Position numbers and translations under genes: made by a program. Below the pieces are notes generated by a model, which was not told where the DNA came from, made no database searches, and saw nothing but the letters and a program-made list of their open reading frames with translations. From Candidatus Dormiibacterota bacterium (GTDB lineage: Bacteria; Chloroflexota; Dormibacteria; Aeolococcales; Aeolococcaceae): 10,792 bases of DNA. The stretch covers positions 1 to 10,792 of the forward strand of contig JAFALX010000219.1 in assembly GCA_019234035.1 (NCBI GenBank), read 5' to 3'. Of the stretch, positions 7,217 through 10,792 are shown in pieces (position 1 is the first letter of the stretch; every line of letters begins with the position of its first letter).

Positions 7217-7804
7217 CTATGAGCGCTCGCGCACCCAGCGGAGCAGGGCGGCGTCTCCCGGCAGCGGGCGACATTCGGCAAGCCGGAACCGTCGCAGCGG
7301 TAGGTCGGGTGCGTCGAAGAGCGCGGGCCCGGCGCCGACCGCCGTGGGAGCCACGGTGACGATGACCTCGTCGACACGGTCGATCGCGAGCGCCTGACCC
7401 GCCACCGATCCACCACCGGCCAGCCACACCCGCTGGTGGCCGGCCGCCTCGATCTCCTCGAACGCGGTCTCCAGTGAGCCCGACACGGCCCGCAGCGGCT
7501 TGTCCGTCGCGCCGGCGGCGGCGACCAAGCCTTCATCGTGGGTGATCAGCCACGTCGGCAGATCGCCGTGCGGCCACCCGTGCCCCCCGCGCAGCAACCA
7601 ACGCAGCGTGGATGCGCCGACGATGATCGCGTCCACCGACTTCACCATCGCCTCGAAGTCGGAGCTGTCATCGCCGCCGGGGGCAACCTGCTCCGTGTCG
7701 TCTGACGCCTCAGGCGAGCCCATGAGGTCGAGGAAGTCGAGGCTGTCGCCGGCGGTTGCGATGCGCCCGTCCATCGACATGGCCGTGAACCAGACGACGT
7801 GCAC
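7217..7804 (-). CDS. RibD C-terminal / dihydrofolate reductase-like family protein
   Basis: A 195-residue protein of the RibD-C/DHFR-like fold, a family of NADPH-dependent reductases acting on pterin- or pyrimidine-like substrates; many members have no known substrate. The typical N-terminus is present (VVWFTAMSMDGRIA, residues 3-16). So are the central strand DAIIVGASTLRWL (58-70), the glycine-rich nucleotide-binding stretch VWLAGGGSVAGQAL (126-139) and the late block DEVIVTVAPTAVGAGPALF (145-163). Residues 20-50 form an acidic, Ser/Asp-rich insert. It lacks the deaminase half of true RibD, so it is probably not the riboflavin biosynthesis enzyme. The GTG start at 7804 lies 7 bases after the stop of the flavoprotein gene, indicating co-transcription; no clear ribosome binding site is seen, so coupling is likely. 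Substrate unknown. Confidence 0.85.
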   Translation of the reverse strand: MHVVWFTAMSMDGRIATAGDSLDFLDLMGSPEASDDTEQVAPGGDDSSDFEAMVKSVDAIIVGASTLRWLLRGGHGWPHGDLPTWLITHDEGLVAAAGATDKPLRAVSGSLETAFEEIEAAGHQRVWLAGGGSVAGQALAIDRVDEVIVTVAPTAVGAGPALFDAPDLPLRRFRLAECRPLPGDAALLRWVRERS

Positions 7805-7811
7805 AGCCGGG

Positions 7812-9476
7812 TTACGACGACGTCGCTGTCGCGCGGAACGCCAGATACTGATGCACCGAGCGCACGGCGGCGGATCCCTCGCCCACCGCCGAGGCGACGC
7901 GCTTCATCGAGCCTGAGCGCACGTCGCCGACTGCGAACAGACCTGGATGGCTCGTCTCGAACGGCAGTGGCGTGCGCTGCAGCGCGTCCCACTGTTCGCC
8001 GAGGTGCTTGCGGCCGAGCTCGAGATCGGTGAGCACGAAGCCGTGATCGTCGAGCGCCACACACCCCGACAACCATTCCGAGCTCGGCTCGGCGCCGATG
8101 AACGAGAAGAGCGCGGCGCATGGAATCTCTGTCTCACCGTCTGGGTGCCTCACCCGAACGCTGCGCAGCGCAACGTCGCCGTACAGCCCGGTGACCTCGG
8201 CGTTGGTCATCACCTCGATCGACGGATCGCCCATGATGCGTTCCACGAGATACCGCGACATGCTCTTGCCGAGGTTGTCGCCGCGGATGACAATCCGCGT
8301 GGCGCAGCCGCTCTCGGCGAGGAACAGCACCGCCTGCCCGGCGGAGTTACCGCCACCGACGACGATTACCGGCGACGGGCCGCACAGCCGTACCTCGGCC
8401 GTGGTGGCAGCGTAGAAGACGCTCGTTCCCTCGAAACGGTCGAGGCCGGCAACATCGAGCCTGCGGTAGCGTGCGCCCGTGGCGGCGATGACCGCGCGGC
8501 CCGCGACGTCGGCGCCGTCGCTGAGCGTCAGCATCAGGTAGCCGTTCTCGTCGCGGAGCGACGCGACCGTGCAGGGCGCGGTGAGCTGAGCGCCGAACTT
8601 CTCCGCCTGCACGAAGGCACGCTGGGTCAGGTCGCCACCCGAGATTCCGGTGGGGAACCCGAGATAGTTCTCGATCCTCGAGCTCGCTCCGGCCTGGCCG
8701 CCCGGGGCGATCCTCTCGACCCCCAGCGTGCCCAGCCCCTCCGACGCGCCGTACACCGATGCGGCGAGACCCGCGGGACCACCGCCGACAACCACCAGAT
8801 CGAAACACCGCTTGGGGAGGTTCGCCACGGTGATGCCGAGGTACTCGGCGAGCGAGCCGGCGGTGGCATTGCGGATGACGCCGCGCGGCGTGATGACCAC
8901 CGGCAGATCCGCCGGCCGCACATTGAACTCGCGCAGCAGGCTTTCGACGGTCGTGTCGCCGTCCGGATCCAGGTACTGATGCGGGATTTGCGTCCGAGTC
9001 AGGAACTCGCGGATCGCCACCGCGTCGGCGGAATACCGCGAGCCGACCACGCGCAACGTGTACGGGACGCCCGTCTGCAGCAGCGCGCGCCGCGCCAGGA
9101 AGGCGCTCAGGAGGGTGTCGCTGAGCTTGGGGTAGTCGGCGATGAGGCGTCGGGCCTCCTCTCGCGGCACGATCAGCACCTCGCCCGCTTCGACGACTCG
9201 CGCGGAGACGAGCACGCGCGCGCCGGTCAGCAGGTTGAGCTCGCCCGCGAAGTTGCGCGGGCCGTGGCGCACGACGTCGCGCTCGCCCTGATCGGTGTCG
9301 GCCACGATCTCGACGGCCCCGGACTCGACCACGAACAGGTCGTACGAGGGGTCGCCGGCGTGGAAGAGGTACTCGCCCACCGCGACCGCGCGCCGGGTGC
9401 CGGCGGCCTCGAGCGCCGCCATGTCGGCGTCATCGAGCGTGGGGAATGCCGCCGGGTCCGCCACCATGAACAGCAC
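7812..9476 (-). CDS. cNMP-binding domain fused to a thioredoxin-fold and a thioredoxin reductase-like FAD oxidoreductase
   Basis: A 554-residue three-part protein. Residues about 12-130 are a Crp/FNR-type cyclic-nucleotide-binding beta-roll (GEYLFHAGDPSYDLFVVESG; GELNLLTG at 78-85). Residues about 138-215 form a thioredoxin/glutaredoxin-like fold (YTLRVVGSRYSAD; DLPVVITPRG), but the CxxC position reads SRYS. Residues 224-554 are a thioredoxin-reductase-like flavoprotein with FAD motif GGGPAG (231-236), NAD(P)H motif GGGNSA (374-379) and the FAD-contacting LFAVGD (D518). The usual CATC disulfide before the NAD(P)H domain is replaced by YAATTAE (355-361). It should therefore bind FAD and a nicotinamide cofactor but cannot reduce thioredoxin in the standard way. 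I know this fusion type as recurrent, commonly mislabelled thioredoxin reductase. There is no DNA-binding domain. The start is GTG 9476, or ATG 9467; neither has a clear ribosome binding site. It is divergent from the aldo/keto reductase and first of a likely operon with the RibD-C gene. Confidence 0.9.
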   Translation of the reverse strand: MLFMVADPAAFPTLDDADMAALEAAGTRRAVAVGEYLFHAGDPSYDLFVVESGAVEIVADTDQGERDVVRHGPRNFAGELNLLTGARVLVSARVVEAGEVLIVPREEARRLIADYPKLSDTLLSAFLARRALLQTGVPYTLRVVGSRYSADAVAIREFLTRTQIPHQYLDPDGDTTVESLLREFNVRPADLPVVITPRGVIRNATAGSLAEYLGITVANLPKRCFDLVVVGGGPAGLAASVYGASEGLGTLGVERIAPGGQAGASSRIENYLGFPTGISGGDLTQRAFVQAEKFGAQLTAPCTVASLRDENGYLMLTLSDGADVAGRAVIAATGARYRRLDVAGLDRFEGTSVFYAATTAEVRLCGPSPVIVVGGGNSAGQAVLFLAESGCATRIVIRGDNLGKSMSRYLVERIMGDPSIEVMTNAEVTGLYGDVALRSVRVRHPDGETEIPCAALFSFIGAEPSSEWLSGCVALDDHGFVLTDLELGRKHLGEQWDALQRTPLPFETSHPGLFAVGDVRSGSMKRVASAVGEGSAAVRSVHQYLAFRATATSS

Positions 9477-9488
9477 TATCGCAAAGCT

Positions 9489-9493
9489 GGAGG
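9489..9493 (+). promoter_or_regulatory. Ribosome binding site of the aldo/keto reductase
   Basis: GGAGG lies 6 bases before the ATG at 9500, a near-ideal arrangement that fixes the start. It occupies most of the 23-base gap between two divergent starts. Any promoter for this gene must therefore lie inside the first codons of the flavoprotein gene, and vice versa. Confidence 0.75.
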
Positions 9494-9499
9494 ACCCTC

Positions 9500-10327
9500 A
9501 TGTCGCTGACGCAGCAGACCGATGACCGCACCCTCGTGCTCGCCGACGGCAACGCCATCCCCCGCCTCGGGCTCGGGGTCTGGCAGATCCCGGACGGACC
9601 GTCCTGCGTCGACGCGGTTCGCTGGGCGCTCGAGCTCGGCTACCGCCACATCGACACGGCGCAGGCGTACGGCAACGAGGAGAGCGTCGGTCGCGGGCTG
9701 CGCGAGAGCGGGGTGCCCCGCGACGAGGTGTTCATCACCACCAAGTTCTTCCCACGGCGGAAGGACCCCGTGGCGCAGATCGAGCGAAGCCTGCAGCGGC
9801 TCGGGGTCGAGCGGGTCGACCTCTACATCATTCACTGGCCGCAGGACGGCCCCACCTGGGCGTGGCCGGGGATGGAGCGTGCGCGTGAGCTCGGCCACAC
9901 GCGGTCGATCGGGGTGTCGAACTTCAGCCGGAGCGACCTGGAGGAGGTGATCGCGGTGGCGACCTCGCGGCCGGTGGTCGACCAGGTGCAGTTCAGCCCG
10001 TTCGAGTACCGTCGCGCGCTGCTCGACGTGGCGAAACGTCTGGACATCGCCATCGAGGCCTACAGCCCGCTCGGAACGGGACGGCACCTCGGCAACGCGA
10101 CCGTCGCCAACATCGCCGCCGAGGTGGCACGGACGCCGGCGCAGGTGCTGCTGCGCTGGGGTCTGCAGCGGGGCACCGTGGTGATCCCGAAGTCGACGCA
10201 CCGCGAGCGAATTGCGGAGAACGCAGCCGTCTTCGACTTCACGCTGACAGTCGAGCAGATGGCGCGGCTCGACGCGCTCGACCGTTCCGGCGGGACCAAA
10301 CGCGCACTCGAACGCCCCTGGTGGTAG
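9500..10327 (+). CDS. Aldo/keto reductase (2,5-diketo-D-gluconate reductase-like)
   Basis: A 275-residue, full-length NADPH-dependent aldo/keto reductase with a TIM-barrel fold, cytosolic. The catalytic tetrad is complete: D52 and Y57 in DTAQAYGNE, K82 in TTKFF, and H112 in IIHWP. The family signature GLGVWQI is at 24-30, the SNFS motif at 140-143, SPLGTG at 189-194, and the NADPH 2'-phosphate region IPKSTHRERIAEN at 229-241. It reduces carbonyls of sugars, ketoacids or small aldehydes; which substrate cannot be told from sequence. The length and the VDLYIIHWP block are typical of the bacterial 2,5-diketogluconate-reductase-like branch (AKR5). The segment after HWP is shorter than in eukaryotic members, consistent with that. 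The start has a clear GGAGG. Its divergent partner is another nicotinamide-using oxidoreductase, so the pair may share control under redox or carbonyl stress (inference). Confidence 0.93.
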   Translation: MSLTQQTDDRTLVLADGNAIPRLGLGVWQIPDGPSCVDAVRWALELGYRHIDTAQAYGNEESVGRGLRESGVPRDEVFITTKFFPRRKDPVAQIERSLQRLGVERVDLYIIHWPQDGPTWAWPGMERARELGHTRSIGVSNFSRSDLEEVIAVATSRPVVDQVQFSPFEYRRALLDVAKRLDIAIEAYSPLGTGRHLGNATVANIAAEVARTPAQVLLRWGLQRGTVVIPKSTHRERIAENAAVFDFTLTVEQMARLDALDRSGGTKRALERPWW

Positions 10328-10389
10328 CGCATCGGGCGTACGCCGCCAACAGATTATCAAACTCGACGAAGCCAAGCGGGTAGCGACTC

Positions 10390-10776
10390 ATGACCTCGTC
10401 GTGGGCAGCGCTGCGCCAACTCATCAAAACGGTGCGCAAAGACAGTCAGGAACCCGAAGGTGGTGGCCAGGAGAGTCATGCTCTCAGCGTGCTGACAGCG
10501 AACATTGTCGCGATCATCGCCATTGTCACTGTGGCAGGCCTGGTCGCCCTGGTGGCGATTGTGTCGCCGGAGGCCAGGCGCCGACGGCGAGGCTTGCCAA
10601 TTCGGCAAGTTCGGCGCGGTCAACGGTTTATTGCTGTGTGCGGGTCGCTGCTTATCGCACTCACGATCGCGCTGCTGATTCTTAGACACGAGGACAAGCT
10701 GTGGCCGACCGAACTATCCGTGGGCTGCCTTGCGTTGCTCACAGCTGCGCTCCTACCACGCCTGTATGCGCGTTGA
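10390..10776 (+). CDS. Small predicted membrane protein, unknown function
   Basis: I do not recognise this 128-residue protein. A polar N-terminus (residues 1-34, with EPEGGGQES) precedes a hydrophobic helix at about 36-58. Then come a strongly basic loop (EARRRRRGLPIRQVRRGQR, 61-79), a second helix at about 80-98, a short charged loop and a third helix at about 108-123. By the positive-inside rule the Arg-rich loop should be cytoplasmic. The codons include many ending in A or T (ATT, CTT, AGA, CTA, GTT), unlike the upstream genes, which hints at a recently acquired or weakly expressed gene. No good ribosome binding site precedes the ATG, so the start is uncertain. The opposite strand also has an open frame, but it is Arg/His/Gln-rich and looks like a shadow. 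Confidence 0.5.
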   Translation: MTSSWAALRQLIKTVRKDSQEPEGGGQESHALSVLTANIVAIIAIVTVAGLVALVAIVSPEARRRRRGLPIRQVRRGQRFIAVCGSLLIALTIALLILRHEDKLWPTELSVGCLALLTAALLPRLYAR

Positions 10777-10792
10777 GGCGCGCCGAGGCGAA

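Noticed and set aside
7083..7427. N-terminal extension of the split GGDEF-EAL protein by 115 residues
   Set aside because: The extension is Arg/Gly-rich, overlaps the end of the RibD-C gene and lacks conservation features. GTG 7082 has a good ribosome binding site right before the first membrane helix.
7947..9509. Plus-strand open frame of 520 codons opposite the flavoprotein
   Set aside because: Low-complexity Arg/Ala/Glu/His product, no recognisable domain, and the opposite strand encodes clear FAD and NAD(P)H motifs.
10357..10689. Minus-strand open frame opposite the small membrane protein
   Set aside because: Polar, Arg/His/Gln-rich with no hydrophobic segments or motif, while the plus strand gives three well-formed membrane helices with a basic loop.
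1..10792. tRNA, rRNA, CRISPR, insertion sequence or attachment-site signals
   Set aside because: I saw no cloverleaf, spaced direct repeats, transposase-like protein or terminal inverted repeats on either strand.

Overview
The window is very GC-rich, has strong G/C preference at third codon positions, uses several GTG/TTG starts, and carries c-di-GMP proteins with large N-terminal membrane domains. This suggests a soil or aquatic actinobacterium, perhaps Thermoleophilia-like. That assignment is an inference from composition and gene style; no rRNA or marker gene is present.

Layout. Bases 1-894 (+) hold the C-terminal part of a surface-anchored BNR/Asp-box (sialidase-fold) protein, cut by the window edge. 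It converges on a long minus-strand run across a short gap with two GC-rich hairpins. In order of transcription, that run holds: a three-part cNMP-binding/thioredoxin-fold/thioredoxin-reductase-like flavoprotein (9476-7812); a RibD-C/dihydrofolate-reductase-like protein (7804-7217) starting 7 bases later; a membrane PAS-GGDEF-EAL protein (7082-4366) whose EAL domain is split by a one-base frameshift; a small DUF5519/'luciferase'-domain protein (4344-3859); and a second membrane PAS-GGDEF-EAL protein (3738-1006). Divergent from the flavoprotein, with only 23 bases between starts, is an aldo/keto reductase (9500-10327, +). A small predicted three-helix membrane protein (10390-10776, +) with less GC-biased codon use ends the window.

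How the genes may work together. Two themes lie side by side. One is NAD(P)H redox: the aldo/keto reductase, the reductase-like flavoprotein and the RibD-C protein. The other is c-di-GMP turnover: two bifunctional-looking membrane enzymes flanking the DUF5519 gene. Both GGDEF domains keep the GGDEF motif and an upstream RxxD inhibitory site, and both EAL domains keep the main catalytic residues. A functional link between the two themes is only inferred from position.

Most notable points: (i) the frameshift in a five-G tract inside an otherwise fully canonical EAL domain; (ii) a well-placed ribosome binding site and ATG in front of the other GGDEF-EAL gene that open only a six-codon frame, also repairable by one G; (iii) a reductase-like flavoprotein with no disulfide in either its reductase or its thioredoxin-fold part; (iv) the DUF5519 protein embedded between two c-di-GMP enzymes. 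I saw no tRNA, rRNA, CRISPR array, insertion sequence or clearly new multi-gene system.
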